41,513 bases of DNA, from NCBI GenBank assembly GCA_017302855.1, contig JAFLBY010000007.1, positions 1-41,513 of the forward strand, in the 5' to 3' direction. How positions within the stretch are numbered: the first letter of the stretch is position 1; every line of letters starts with the position of its first letter. This document shows, in pieces, positions 16,755-26,168 of the stretch. Under the pieces are notes generated by a model. It ran no database searches. It was not told the DNA's origin and saw only the letters and a list, made by a program, of their open reading frames with translations. The stretch is from Candidatus Kapaibacterium sp. GTDB lineage: Bacteria > Bacteroidota > Ignavibacteria > Kapaibacteriales > UBA961. Both the position numbers and the translations under genes were made by a program.

Positions 16755-17537
16755 TCAAATATAATGTATCGGATTAGTGTTCAGTATGGATCTGTGAAAA
16801 TCTACATCCTTGATTTCTTCACTCAATAAAGAATAAAGAATATCCGGGACATGACTTTCCATTTCCTGATGCCCTGCTTCTATGAGTGCTATAGTATCTT
16901 TTGCCGCATGAAAATTATGATATTTTGCATCTGCGGTAATCAATACTTCCGCCCCATGTTTTATTGCATAATCAAGGAAATCATAGCCGCTGCCAGCAAC
17001 AACAGCCACTTTGGAAATCATTTGATTGATGTCTGTTGCTGCATAACGTACTCGTGATTTTAATTGATGTGCAACCAATGCAGCAGCATCTTTGACGCTT
17101 TTCGGTTCACTCCATTTTCCTATGACCCCCATTCCTCTGTCCGTGTGATATGGATTGGACTGCATAAATATACACTCACTAAGTCCTAACATTTGTGCCA
17201 AAATCATATTAGTCCCGCGCGGATGTGTGTCGAGATTCGTATGTACGACAACAACAGCTATTCCGGCTGCAATCAAGTTAGTAATAACACGTCCAACACG
17301 GCGGTCAGAAGATATTGTCTGAAGAGGAAAAAAAATAAGCGGATGAAATGCGACTATACAATCAAATCCACCGCTATATGCCTCGGCTGCAACCTCATCG
17401 GTAATTTCATAGGCAATAAGACAGCGAGTCACTTCCTTTTTGCCACTATCAAGTTGCAATCCAACCTTGTCATACTCGATGGCTGAATTCAAAGGAAATA
17501 TTGACTCCACTTTACGGAGAAAATGTTGCAGTTCCAT
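16755..17537 (-). CDS. Nif3/DUF34 dinuclear-metal-centre protein
   Basis: Nif3-like (YbgI/YqfO, GTP cyclohydrolase type 1-like 2) protein of about 260 residues. Visible blocks are DKVGLQLDSG (N-terminal DNxGL-like signature), HPLIFFP, VVVHTNLD, and the C-terminal ITADAKYHNFHA with AGHQEMES. The family usually has HH before PLIF as two metal ligands. Here the first position is phenylalanine (AFHPLIF), so one ligand seems replaced. The start at ATG 17537 (MELQHF) fits family length; an upstream in-frame ATG at 17591 would add 18 residues that do not look family-like. The biochemical role of the family is unsettled. Confidence 0.9.
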   Translation of the reverse strand: MELQHFLRKVESIFPLNSAIEYDKVGLQLDSGKKEVTRCLIAYEITDEVAAEAYSGGFDCIVAFHPLIFFPLQTISSDRRVGRVITNLIAAGIAVVVVHTNLDTHPRGTNMILAQMLGLSECIFMQSNPYHTDRGMGVIGKWSEPKSVKDAAALVAHQLKSRVRYAATDINQMISKVAVVAGSGYDFLDYAIKHGAEVLITADAKYHNFHAAKDTIALIEAGHQEMESHVPDILYSLLSEEIKDVDFHRSILNTNPIHYI

Positions 17538-17651
17538 GTAGTGTTTGCTAATTTTACAACACAAATTTAAGGAAGTTGGTGTGTGCAGCAATCCATTTTA
17601 CTCTTTGCACGCACGATTCTATAAAAATTATTCACGATAACACCTTCATTT

Positions 17652-18383
17652 ATGCGCTACATTTTGAGGAAATCGGGACTGTCCCTGCTTGTAATGTTGA
17701 TTACTCTTTTGTTTTCTAACAGTAATATTTACGGACAATTACCGGGTTTACCACCGGTTGACCCATCCGATACCACGATGATTTTTTCAAGCCCACGTCC
17801 TTTGATTTCTGACACTAATATCTTTCGCGCCCGAAAACAGGGCTTTGCCGGTGAACTGTACTTATCTACTCACGGATTCGGTTTCGGATTTGGCTATCAG
17901 TGGGCATTAAACGAACAGCTGGTAGTTTCAATCACTCTTGCCGGATCCGGTGCTCGCAACACTGATGAATTTGAGGTTTTTGACCGCACCGGCATATACG
18001 TACCAAATAAAGTGAATCGTTTACTTATGTTTCCTTTACTCATCGGCACGCGGTATCGCTTGTTCAAAGACGACATTACTGAAAGCTTGCGACCTCATGT
18101 CTCGGCTGCCTTAGGGGGAACGTTTATTATGGAAGGTCCTTATCAAGGGCATGAACAAAACTTTTTCGGTTCTCTGCCCGACGCTCGTTGGTACACTCGT
18201 CCCGGGGGGTATCTTGGCATCGGAGCCAATATAGGAAATTTTGGCGGGGGCAGTGCCTTAGGAGTAGAAATTCGCTATTACTCCATACCTTTCGGTGGCA
18301 AGGGACTTGAAAGCATCAAAGACCTCCCCATAGATAATTTTGGAGGTATATTCCTCTGTCTGAATTTTGGTGTCATTAACTGA
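17652..18383 (+). CDS. Secreted outer-membrane beta-barrel-like hypothetical protein
   Basis: A 243-residue exported protein. The signal peptide is the first 28 or so residues, with hydrophobic LLVMLITLLFSNS and a probable cleavage after IYGQ. The mature part is rich in Gly, aromatic residues and alternating hydrophobic patterns (LSTHGFGFGFGYQW, GGYLGIGANIG, GVEIRYYSIPF), which fits an eight- to ten-stranded beta-barrel of the outer membrane. It ends in GVIN. It stands alone, divergent from the Nif3 gene and convergent with the next gene. No specific family recognised. Confidence 0.6.
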   Translation: MRYILRKSGLSLLVMLITLLFSNSNIYGQLPGLPPVDPSDTTMIFSSPRPLISDTNIFRARKQGFAGELYLSTHGFGFGFGYQWALNEQLVVSITLAGSGARNTDEFEVFDRTGIYVPNKVNRLLMFPLLIGTRYRLFKDDITESLRPHVSAALGGTFIMEGPYQGHEQNFFGSLPDARWYTRPGGYLGIGANIGNFGGGSALGVEIRYYSIPFGGKGLESIKDLPIDNFGGIFLCLNFGVIN

Positions 18384-18387
18384 TACT

Positions 18388-18425
18388 GAATTGTGCTGCT
18401 TCTCTTGAATAGTTGTTCACAATTC
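18388..18425. repeat. Hairpin-forming inverted repeat between convergent genes
   Basis: Perfect eight-base arms GAATTGTG and CACAATTC with a 22-base loop lie just after the stop of the plus-strand beta-barrel gene. No T-run follows, so a terminator role is only possible, not shown. The rest of the gap to 18497 shows nothing else. Confidence 0.4.
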
Positions 18426-18497
18426 TCCATACTTCATTGTAGTAACGTATCCACATTCATTACGCTCCATGCAAAGATGAATATTCAAGTCAAATAC

Positions 18498-18980
18498 CTA
18501 CATAGGAATAAATAGCGTCACGCTCATTACATTGTTGTTTATACCTGAAAAATTGGGTTTCAACATGGTGGAATTGCGCCCATAGACTATGCGTACTCCA
18601 AACATACTGACGCCTATTTCGGGACGGAAACGCAAACCCCATGTGGAAAAGTCTGTATAATAGATGACACTTCCACCGAAAGAAATAAACATATTTATTG
18701 TATATGCAACTTTCAAACCCAGTAATGGACTGTCATTTGATGCCGAATTTCCTAATTCCAAACCCAGCCCAAGCCCACCATACCCTTTTATTGATTTAGA
18801 CTCTACCCATTCTATTTTTCGTCCGAAGAGATAACCGGCTTCTACGATTGTTTTGTCCCAATTTTGTATTCCGACAATTAACCCTTGTGTGTTTTTTTCT
18901 TCAGCTTTTACTTGTATATAAGCCAAAAAAAAGAAAAGCATTGTCATAAACAGGCAATATGAGAAGAATTGTTTTATCAC
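18498..18980 (-). CDS. Small secreted beta-rich hypothetical protein
   Basis: A 160-residue protein with a signal peptide at residues 1-26 (FSYCLFMTMLFFFLAYIQV, cleavage probably after VKA). The mature part has alternating Gly-rich strands (GYGGLGLGLELGNSAS, YTINMFISFGGSVIYYTDF, FGVRIVYG), consistent with a small outer-membrane beta-barrel or lipocalin-like fold. It starts 21 bp after the dnaG stop and is probably read from the dnaG transcript. No family recognised. Confidence 0.6.
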   Translation of the reverse strand: MIKQFFSYCLFMTMLFFFLAYIQVKAEEKNTQGLIVGIQNWDKTIVEAGYLFGRKIEWVESKSIKGYGGLGLGLELGNSASNDSPLLGLKVAYTINMFISFGGSVIYYTDFSTWGLRFRPEIGVSMFGVRIVYGRNSTMLKPNFSGINNNVMSVTLFIPM

Positions 18981-19001
18981 ATTTCAGCTTTATTACAATT
19001 A

Positions 19002-20894
19002 TTAAATACCCGAACGTAATTGTTGCAGAAGATTATTTTTTTCTTTGGTCAAATTGGTTATGGTTTTTAATATTTCAATATCGGATTCAATCAGATTATC
19101 AGATATTTTATTTTTAATTTCACTTACTTGTTTATCAATATTTTTAATACGTAAACGAAACAAGCAATCTGTCATAATTTTCTTTTGATTTTCATTGGGT
19201 ATTTCTACTTCAAAATTTTTCCAATTTGTACTTGGTGCATCGCGTTTCATTACTATGCCCGCTAAGAAATCACGCATCGCATCATCGGCATTTTCATGTT
19301 CAATCAGCGCAGCATACATATCGGATGCATTAGAGTTCATGGCTTCAATCGCCCTAAGCAAAAGAGATTTGCCAAATGGTGTTATCATAGTATCGGGGCT
19401 TACTTCCAAAGTTTGTGTCATAAACCTCAATACTTTTGGATTCGTAAGTATCAAACGTAAAAGCTCTTTTTCCTCAGCCGCAATTTCTTTAACCGGTGGC
19501 ATTGTCTCCGTGACTATTGGTTGAGATTGATTATCATGAGCTAATTGTTGATATGGGGCTAACCGTTGTTCACGCGGCATCCTGTTACGTTTTTTCATAC
19601 GCACTTCATACTCTTCATACATGCGTCGTAACTGCATTTCGCTTAATCGCAATGAATCCCATAGTTGTTGTAAAAGCATATCATGCTGCATCGTATCAGG
19701 AATACGGACAATCAGGTCAATAAGCTCACGAATTGCTTGTGCTAATCGCGGTGGGTCAGCCAGCACACCGTCTGAACGCAATGCATTCAAACGAAATTCC
19801 AGAAAAGATTGCGCCGATAGCATTGCTGATCGGAAAGCATCAGCCCCTCTGTTACGAATAAAACTATCGGGGTCTTCGCCTTCGGGAAACTGCATAATCT
19901 TCACATTGAACCCTTCTTCTAAAGCAAGCTCCAGCCCACGTATTGTCGCTGTTTGCCCTGCGCCGTCACCATCGTATGCTATAAATACATTTTTTGTAAA
20001 GCGGCTCAGAAGCTGTAATTGTTCACGGGTAAGTGCAGTACCGCTTGATGCTATCGTATGAGTAAATCCAAATTGATGAAGTGTAATCGTATCTGCATAT
20101 CCCTCAGTCATGATAGCTGCATCGTGGTTTCTAATAGCATTCTTAGCTTGATACAATCCATACAGCACACGACTTTTGCTATAGAGTGCTGTTTCGGGTG
20201 AATTTATATACTTTGCTTGACCTTTTTCATTTGTTAATTGCCGGGCACCGAATCCGATTGTGCGCCCCGACACATCATGTATGGGAAACATCAATCTATT
20301 GCGGAAACGGTCATAGACAGCACCGTCGTCTTTACGGATAATGAGTCCGGCTTCTTCGAGTGTTTCCTCTTTATACCCTTTTTTTATGAAAGATTCATAC
20401 AGAAATTTCCATGAATCCGGTGAAAATCCAAGCGAGAACTGTTGCACTGTCTGCTGTGAAAATCCACGTGCATTGATATACTTTTGTGCCTGAGAAGCCT
20501 CTCTATTTTTCAGCATCTCAGCATAAAGATATTGCGCTTCAATCATTACAGCTCGAAGTGTTTCCATTTTGTTCTGAAGGTCGCTATCGGGCTGCTCATG
20601 TTCTTCCGGCAGCAAAATCCCCGCACGAGTTGCCAATTGTTTGACGGCTTCAATAAACGGCAACTTGTAATACTCCATCATATACGTAATAACATTCCCC
20701 CCTTTGCCACAAGAAAAACACTTAAAAATCCCCATATGAGGATTGACATTCATAGAGGGATGCTTATCGGCATGGAAAGGACACAGACCCACAAACGATT
20801 TGCCTTGAGGGCGTAATCGAACTGTTTCTCCAATAATTTCCACTATATCGGAGCGGTTTCGAACTTCTTCTATCTGTGTTTCTTGCAGCTTCAT
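19002..20894 (-). CDS. dnaG: DNA primase DnaG
   Basis: Primase that synthesises RNA primers for chromosomal replication. It has three parts in order: a CHC2 zinc-binding domain with CPFHADKHPS and FKCFSCGKGG (about residues 37-65), the catalytic TOPRIM core with IMTEGYADT, SSGTALT and FIAYDGDGAGQ (about 250-320), and a C-terminal helicase-binding region. About 630 residues from ATG 20894, which matches the family N-terminus (MKLQETQIEEVRNRSDIVE); an in-frame ATG at 20936 would add 14 poorly fitting residues. It is not in the usual rpsU-dnaG-rpoD arrangement; neither neighbour occurs in this window. Confidence 0.97.
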   Translation of the reverse strand: MKLQETQIEEVRNRSDIVEIIGETVRLRPQGKSFVGLCPFHADKHPSMNVNPHMGIFKCFSCGKGGNVITYMMEYYKLPFIEAVKQLATRAGILLPEEHEQPDSDLQNKMETLRAVMIEAQYLYAEMLKNREASQAQKYINARGFSQQTVQQFSLGFSPDSWKFLYESFIKKGYKEETLEEAGLIIRKDDGAVYDRFRNRLMFPIHDVSGRTIGFGARQLTNEKGQAKYINSPETALYSKSRVLYGLYQAKNAIRNHDAAIMTEGYADTITLHQFGFTHTIASSGTALTREQLQLLSRFTKNVFIAYDGDGAGQTATIRGLELALEEGFNVKIMQFPEGEDPDSFIRNRGADAFRSAMLSAQSFLEFRLNALRSDGVLADPPRLAQAIRELIDLIVRIPDTMQHDMLLQQLWDSLRLSEMQLRRMYEEYEVRMKKRNRMPREQRLAPYQQLAHDNQSQPIVTETMPPVKEIAAEEKELLRLILTNPKVLRFMTQTLEVSPDTMITPFGKSLLLRAIEAMNSNASDMYAALIEHENADDAMRDFLAGIVMKRDAPSTNWKNFEVEIPNENQKKIMTDCLFRLRIKNIDKQVSEIKNKISDNLIESDIEILKTITNLTKEKNNLLQQLRSGI

Positions 20895-21281
20895 GCGTAC
20901 GATTATTGTATTGACGGAACAAATATACTGACTCAATCTCGCTTATAACATTGTAAGTTGATTTTTAATGATAAAGAAAAGCAGAAAGTGTTTTTGTTAC
21001 GTAAAACTATTCAAAGCTGTTAACGGCTTTTCAACAATGTAGCGGTTCTGACGCATTGTGTGTTTCAACTCATCGCACTTATAGAAAATCAGTCAAGAAA
21101 ACCTCTCAAATCATTGTAAACATAGCGTAACTTTGAGTGCAGAAATGAGTAGAACAACACATTTTGATAACGATTCACAAGCTAAGTAGAAATACAACAA
21201 CTCAATGTTTTCGTCATGATTGCTTAATTTGCGTATAAATTTTTCATAATAGTTACAAAGTAAACGGAGAAAAAGAGTAAA
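20895..21281. promoter_or_regulatory. Divergent intergenic region upstream of dnaG and the Spt-like gene
   Basis: About 390 bp without a gene between divergent dnaG and spt. Within it AAAGCTGTTAACGGCTTT (21013-21030) is an 18-bp near-perfect palindrome centred on GTTAAC, a possible operator. The long untranslated leader in front of the Spt-like gene is unusual for this compact region. GGAG near 21268 is a weak ribosome site. No tRNA or reading frame of note. Confidence 0.4.
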
Positions 21282-22475
21282 ATGGATTTATTTCAGAAGT
21301 GTGTTGAGTTCACCAAAGCCGATGAAGTGAAAGCTGCGGGATTGTATCCTTATTTCAGAGCAATCGAAGAAAATGAAGGACCTGTTGTTAGCATTGAAGG
21401 GCGAAAAGTTATCATGGCAGGTTCTAATAATTATCTCGGTCTTACTGCTCATCCCAAAGTGCGCCAAGCAGCAATTGATGCAATCAATCGTTATGGCACA
21501 GGGTGTTCCGGTTCACGGTATTTGACCGGTACCATAGATTTACATAATGAACTTGAGGCAAAACTTGCGAAATTTTTAGGGTATGAATCAATATTATTAT
21601 TTTCAACGGGTTACCAAACAGCTTTAGGGGCAATTTCGGGTCTTGTAAGCAAAGGTGATTATGTTGTTTCCGATAAAGAAAATCATGCATGCATCATTAA
21701 TGGTGCTATGTTGGCAAAAGGCGGGTTTGCCGAGTTTGTACGCTATAAACACAATGATATGGCGGACTTAGAAAAAACATTGCAACGTATTCCCGATAAT
21801 GCCGGTAAGCTTGTTGTCACCGATGGCGTATTTTCGGTTTCAGGTGAGTTAGTACATCTACCCGAACTGCTTGAAATTTCACATAAATACGGTGCTCGTG
21901 TTCTTGTGGATGATGCTCATGCAACAGGTGTGGTTGGCGTTGGAGGACGCGGTACGGCAAGTCATTTTGGTGTTGTTGATAAAACTGATATGACTATGGG
22001 AACCTTCTCCAAAACCTTTGCATCATTAGGTGGTTTCATTGGTGGTCCCGAGAGAGTAATAAATTTCCTAAAACATCATTCCCCTGCTTTAATTTTTAGT
22101 GCAAGTCCAACCCCGGCATCTTGCGCTGCAGCATTGGCGGCACTTGAGATTCTTGAGGAACAGCCGGAGTTAGTAACCAAGCTTGTGGCTAATGCAGACA
22201 AAATGCGAAAAGGTTTTACGGATTTAGGTTTCACTATAATTGATAGCCGTACGGGCATAGTGCCTGTAATAGTTGGCGATGTGGAAAAAGCACTTCTCTT
22301 CTGGCGCAAATTGTATGATAAAGGCGTTTTTGTTAATGCATTTATTCCTCCGGGCGTTCCTCCCACGATGAGTATGATGCGCACAAGCTATATGGCATCT
22401 CATGAAGATGAACATCTTGATCGTATTCTTGAGGTATTTGCTGAGGTTGGTAAAGAATTGGGCTTCATTGATTAG
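21282..22475 (+). CDS. spt: Serine palmitoyltransferase-like alpha-oxoamine synthase
   Basis: PLP enzyme that condenses an amino acid with an acyl-CoA. The N-terminus [20 protein letters not shown] and YPYFRAIE resemble the serine palmitoyltransferases of Bacteroidota, which start sphingolipid synthesis. Family motifs: [32 protein letters not shown] and the PLP-lysine block [13 protein letters not shown] (about residue 245). 397 residues matches the family. KBL (glycine C-acetyltransferase) and BioF are relatives and cannot be fully excluded. No biotin or threonine-degradation gene is nearby, and the N-terminus favours Spt. It reads alone from a long leader. Confidence 0.82.
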   Translation: MDLFQKCVEFTKADEVKAAGLYPYFRAIEENEGPVVSIEGRKVIMAGSNNYLGLTAHPKVRQAAIDAINRYGTGCSGSRYLTGTIDLHNELEAKLAKFLGYESILLFSTGYQTALGAISGLVSKGDYVVSDKENHACIINGAMLAKGGFAEFVRYKHNDMADLEKTLQRIPDNAGKLVVTDGVFSVSGELVHLPELLEISHKYGARVLVDDAHATGVVGVGGRGTASHFGVVDKTDMTMGTFSKTFASLGGFIGGPERVINFLKHHSPALIFSASPTPASCAAALAALEILEEQPELVTKLVANADKMRKGFTDLGFTIIDSRTGIVPVIVGDVEKALLFWRKLYDKGVFVNAFIPPGVPPTMSMMRTSYMASHEDEHLDRILEVFAEVGKELGFID

Positions 22476-22507
22476 GTATGAAAAGGATATGTTATCGTTT
22501 TAATTTT

Positions 22508-22528
22508 TTCCAAAGCGTCTCTTTGGAA
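22508..22528. repeat. Short hairpin in the gap before the LTXXQ lipoprotein gene
   Basis: Perfect eight-base arms TTCCAAAG and CTTTGGAA enclose a five-base loop, about 35 bp beyond the Spt-like stop codon. It may be a transcript-end stabiliser for the spt message. There is no T-run after it on the plus strand. Confidence 0.45.
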
Positions 22529-22667
22529 TGAACCTTGTAAAAAAATGATGAGTTCGCTGTAACAAAATTATTCGGGCTGCATTACTATCCACAGAAGCCG
22601 GAACCGGTACGGAATCTGAAAGAGCAATCAACAAAATTTTTATACTTTATCAATCAAAGGTTTCATT

Positions 22668-23384
22668 ATGAAAAACTCAGTTTTTGGCAAGTTCGCAAAT
22701 CTCGCTCTTGCATTCGCCTTCGCAGCCACATTAGGTTTTGTTGGCTGTTCCAATGACTCAACTCCAGTTGCATCGAACGATGACAATAGTTCAAACGAAC
22801 AAGCATCCTTCGTGGTAACAGACAACATTACTACCGAAGCACTCTTTATGAATGGCATCACGACCAATTCTCCGGAATGGGCAGCCACTGAATCAATGCG
22901 CGATGGACGCAAAGGAGGTCGTCGCCCCGACGTAAAACGTGATGATTTGCGCGCAATACTTCCTTGTCTTCAATTGACAGCAGAACAAAAAACGGCACTT
23001 GAACCATTAATGACTGCACACCGTGATTGCGTTAAAGCAGCATTAGATGCACATAAAGCAGCAACACAACCGGTACGCGCACGCCTTCAAGAATTAGGTA
23101 AATCCCTTCGCGAACAAGTTAAAGCAGGCACAATCACACGTGAAGATGCAGCAACCCAGATGAAAGCGGCTCAAGAAGCGGCTAAAGCAGAAATGCAAGC
23201 AGCCGACGAAGCACTCAAAGCAGCTTTAGAAGCATGTAAAACAACCCTCTATGGACAAATCGCAGGTATCTTAACAGCGGAACAATTAACTATCTGGACA
23301 AATTGGTTAACTACCGGTGAAGTTCCATGCCCACGTGGTCCTCGCGACGGTAAACCACGCGATTCCGTAAGAGTAAGAAACTAA
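22668..23384 (+). CDS. Spy/CpxP-like LTXXQ lipoprotein
   Basis: A 238-residue exported lipoprotein. The signal peptide ends in TLGFVGC, a lipobox with the lipidated Cys near residue 26, and is followed by a low-complexity linker. The body is a long Ala/Lys/Glu/Gln-rich helical stretch with LQLTAEQKTALEPLM and ILTAEQLTIWTNW, two LTxxQ repeats characteristic of the Spy/CpxP family, periplasmic chaperones or stress sensors. It is more acidic/helical and much longer than Spy. A strong terminator follows. Its 5' leader (22476-22667) contains an eight-base hairpin at 22508-22528. Confidence 0.75.
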   Translation: MKNSVFGKFANLALAFAFAATLGFVGCSNDSTPVASNDDNSSNEQASFVVTDNITTEALFMNGITTNSPEWAATESMRDGRKGGRRPDVKRDDLRAILPCLQLTAEQKTALEPLMTAHRDCVKAALDAHKAATQPVRARLQELGKSLREQVKAGTITREDAATQMKAAQEAAKAEMQAADEALKAALEACKTTLYGQIAGILTAEQLTIWTNWLTTGEVPCPRGPRDGKPRDSVRVRN

Positions 23385-23427
23385 GAACATATAGTAGTAT
23401 TTTTTTTACCACAATGTGGTACAACAG

Positions 23428-23461
23428 AAACCCCTCAGCTAAAAAGCTAAGGGGTTTTTTT
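23428..23461 (+). terminator. Intrinsic terminator after the LTXXQ lipoprotein gene
   Basis: The stem AAACCCCT-C-AGCT / AGCT-A-AGGGGTTT with a four-base AAAA loop and one mismatch is directly followed by a run of T. It lies about 45 bp after the stop codon and is the clearest terminator in the window. Confidence 0.92.
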
Positions 23462-23686
23462 AGTTCTAAGAAGCCCGTACTTTCCTTGTGTATCGCCATA
23501 CTTTATTCTGCAACCACATTTTTCTTTATCCATAACTCAGCGTGATTCAGTATTTTTGAAGAACAACGTTCTAAAAGTTGTAATGACTAAGAAAATGAAG
23601 ATGCAACTTTTTGAGTAGATAACCATAATTACATTCATAAATGTCATTGACTATCAAGTCATGTAGATTTTATCTGATAGACTATT
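23462..23686. other. Intergenic stretch before the NfeD gene
   Basis: No gene seen. A short piece around 23588-23612 contains ACTTTTTGAGTA, a 12-base word also found inside both copies of the dispersed repeat at 27352 and 35119. The surrounding similarity is weak, so this may be a heavily decayed third copy or chance. Confidence 0.3.
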
Positions 23687-24256
23687 ATGGAATTATTAGA
23701 CCCATTAGATCCACTGCTGAAAACATTCTGGTACATTGCCATACCAAGCAGTATTATTTTTTTGCTTCAATCAATCATGACATTGATAGGCAGCAGTTCC
23801 CATTATGCAGATTCTATTGAATTGAGTCATAGCACCGAAGTGAGCACACATGATACACCGTTTCAGTTATTCTCTTTACGTAATCTGATCAACTTTCTTT
23901 TGGGATTCAGTTGGGGCGGTATTGCTTTTCACTCTGTTATTGAAAACTCTTTTCTGCTTATCACTTTTTCCTTCGGCATAGGCACACTCTTCGTTTTTTC
24001 TTTTTTTGCCATTATTAAACTTATTCTTAAACTTGCTGAAGATAATACATTCACTATGGAGCAAACACTCTTCAAAACGGGAGAAGTATATCTGACAATT
24101 CCTGAAAAAAGAACAGGCAAAGGCAAAGTGCTCATAAGTGTCAACGGTGCCGTTCACGAATTGGATGCAATGACAGAATATGATGCAATTCAGACCAATA
24201 CACCGATAAAAGTAATTAATATTGAACATACAATTCTTCTTGTAGAACCCTTATAA
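23687..24256 (+). CDS. NfeD-like membrane protein, partner of flotillin
   Basis: A 189-residue membrane protein. Two or three hydrophobic helices lie at about residues 12-35, 65-85 and 90-115, followed by a soluble C-terminal OB-like domain (GKGKVLISVNGAVHELDA to IEHTILLVEPL) as in the short NfeD proteins. Its stop is 10 bp before the flotillin start, and NfeD/flotillin pairs are among the best conserved operons in bacteria: NfeD helps place flotillin in membrane microdomains. The start at ATG 23687 has no clear upstream ribosome site. Confidence 0.8.
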   Translation: MELLDPLDPLLKTFWYIAIPSSIIFLLQSIMTLIGSSSHYADSIELSHSTEVSTHDTPFQLFSLRNLINFLLGFSWGGIAFHSVIENSFLLITFSFGIGTLFVFSFFAIIKLILKLAEDNTFTMEQTLFKTGEVYLTIPEKRTGKGKVLISVNGAVHELDAMTEYDAIQTNTPIKVINIEHTILLVEPL

Positions 24257-24266
24257 TAATAGTCTT

Positions 24267-25814
24267 ATGGAACCAGCTATCATTCTCATCGCAGTTGCCG
24301 CAGTAGTCTTGTTTATTACTATTACAGCACTCATTTCACGTTACAAACGTTGTCCTTCCGATAAAATTCTTGTCATTTATGGCAGAACAGGTGGTACATC
24401 CGCACGATGTGTTCATGGTGGCGGCTCTTTTATATGGCCCGTTATACAAGATTATTCATTTCTTGATTTAAAACCCCTATCCATCGAAGCTAATCTTACG
24501 AATGCACTAAGCCGTCAAAATATCCGAGTTGATGTGCCTTGTCGGTTTACCATCGCAATATCTACTGAACCCGAAAATATGAATACAGCAGCTGAACGCT
24601 TGCTTGGACTGTCATCGGAAAATATTCAAGAATTAGCCAAAGATATATTATTCGGTCAATTACGATTAGTTATTGCCACAATGACTATCGAAGAAATAAA
24701 CTCAGATCGAGATAAATTCTTAGATAATATTTCAAAAAATGTGGACTCTGAACTTAAAAAAATCGGTCTCAAATTAATCAATGTCAATGTCACAGATATC
24801 AAAGATGAATCCGGCTATATTGAAGCATTGGGTAAAGAAGCTGCCGCAAAAGCTATAAATGAGGCAAAAGTCAGTGTTGCAGAACAAGAAAAAATCGGTG
24901 AAACCGGTAAAGCTCTTGCCGACAGAGAAAAAGATACACAAATTGCAGAAACTCACAGAGACAGAGATGTGAAAATTGCAATAACACAAAAAGACAGAGA
25001 AATCAGCATAGCTGCAACGCAAAAAGATAAAGAAATCAGCATTGCATCTGCAAAAAAAGATGAGTCAATAGGAAAAGCTGAAGCCGAAAGAGACACAAGG
25101 ATTAAAACATCAGAGGCAAATGCTATTGCAATTCAAGGTGAAAATGAAGCACGCATAGCCATAGCAAATTCCGAAGCTCTGCGCCGTGAAAAAGAAGCAG
25201 AATCTATGCGCATTGCTATTTCAGCAGAAAAAGTACAACAAGCAAAAGCGTTGGAAGCCGCTTATATGGCTGAACAAAAAGCAGAATTAGCGCGTTCTGA
25301 AAGAGAACGTTCAACACAAATTGCAAATATTGTGATACCGGCAGAGATTGCAAAACAAAGAGCCATCATTGAAGCGCAGGCAGAAGCCGAAAAAATCCGA
25401 GAAAAAGCAAAAGGCGAAGCTGATGCTATCTTTGCAAAAATGGAAGCAGAAGCCAAAGGATTATTCGAAATACTAACAAAACAAGCAGAAGGATACAAAG
25501 ATGTTGTATCGGCAGCAGGTGGAGACCCGACCAAAGCATTTCAATTATTACTGATTGAAAAATTACCCGAACTGGTAAAAACTCAAGTAGAAGCTGTAAA
25601 AAATATTAAAATTGATAAAATTACAGTCTGGGACTCAGGCAATACTACAAATGGAAACGGATCAACCGCTAATTTTGTGTCGGGCATGATGAAAACGGTT
25701 CCACCACTCAATGATTTATTTAATATGGCAGGTTTAAGTTTACCAACATATTTAGCTAACCCAAACTCAGAATCTGAGTCAGAATCGAATATGACAGAAA
25801 AAAATGCACAATGA
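24267..25814 (+). CDS. Flotillin-like SPFH protein
   Basis: Membrane-anchored scaffold protein of the SPFH/flotillin family (YqiK/FloT type), 515 residues. An N-terminal membrane helix (residues about 4-24) is followed by the SPFH domain (RCVHGGGSFIWPVIQDY, LSSENIQELAKDIL, ALGKEAAAKA). Residues about 205-330 are a long charged helix with 11-residue repeats (RDRDVKIAIT, QKDREISIAAT, QKDKEISIASA), characteristic of a right-handed coiled coil, and then the Ala/Glu-rich flotillin domain and a hydrophobic-Gly tail near 445-500. It would oligomerise into membrane domains together with the NfeD protein directly upstream. Confidence 0.9.
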   Translation: MEPAIILIAVAAVVLFITITALISRYKRCPSDKILVIYGRTGGTSARCVHGGGSFIWPVIQDYSFLDLKPLSIEANLTNALSRQNIRVDVPCRFTIAISTEPENMNTAAERLLGLSSENIQELAKDILFGQLRLVIATMTIEEINSDRDKFLDNISKNVDSELKKIGLKLINVNVTDIKDESGYIEALGKEAAAKAINEAKVSVAEQEKIGETGKALADREKDTQIAETHRDRDVKIAITQKDREISIAATQKDKEISIASAKKDESIGKAEAERDTRIKTSEANAIAIQGENEARIAIANSEALRREKEAESMRIAISAEKVQQAKALEAAYMAEQKAELARSERERSTQIANIVIPAEIAKQRAIIEAQAEAEKIREKAKGEADAIFAKMEAEAKGLFEILTKQAEGYKDVVSAAGGDPTKAFQLLLIEKLPELVKTQVEAVKNIKIDKITVWDSGNTTNGNGSTANFVSGMMKTVPPLNDLFNMAGLSLPTYLANPNSESESESNMTEKNAQ

Positions 25815-26168
25815 TAGCATTATTACGGCAACGTATAAACCCTGTTTTGACTGCACCTTACTTAGAGTAAAAAGGAATATTGTGACTTTTTAAGTAATAA
25901 TCATACATCGGACAATACCTTATCAAAACAAAAAGGTATTTAATGAAAGGAAATAGACAAAAATATTGCGAAGAAGTGATAGTATTCCTTTCACAACAAT
26001 AGTGTACATCAAACATTGCATAGAAAAACATACAATTTCATGACAAAAATTCTTAAAGGAATCATCACATTACTTATGTATTTTACATGTCAAGGACATG
26101 ACTAAATGAACTGAAGAAAGTTCAAGTAGTCCACATGACATCATCAAGATACACATTCTTGTATATAG
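25815..26168. other. Intergenic stretch between flotillin and the ldhA fossil
   Basis: About 350 bp without an intact gene. Several short frames are interrupted by stops. It may contain more of the decayed dehydrogenase gene that ends at 26357, but I could not recognise further homologous blocks by eye. No terminator with a T-run was found. Confidence 0.4.

Noticed and set aside
19621..20061. Plus-strand 146-codon frame
   Set aside because: It lies opposite the TOPRIM and helical part of dnaG and shows no domain of its own.
21282..22475. BioF or KBL annotation for the oxoamine synthase
   Set aside because: The N-terminus and YPYF motif fit Bacteroidota serine palmitoyltransferases and no biotin or threonine genes are adjacent. 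It remains a possible alternative but less likely.
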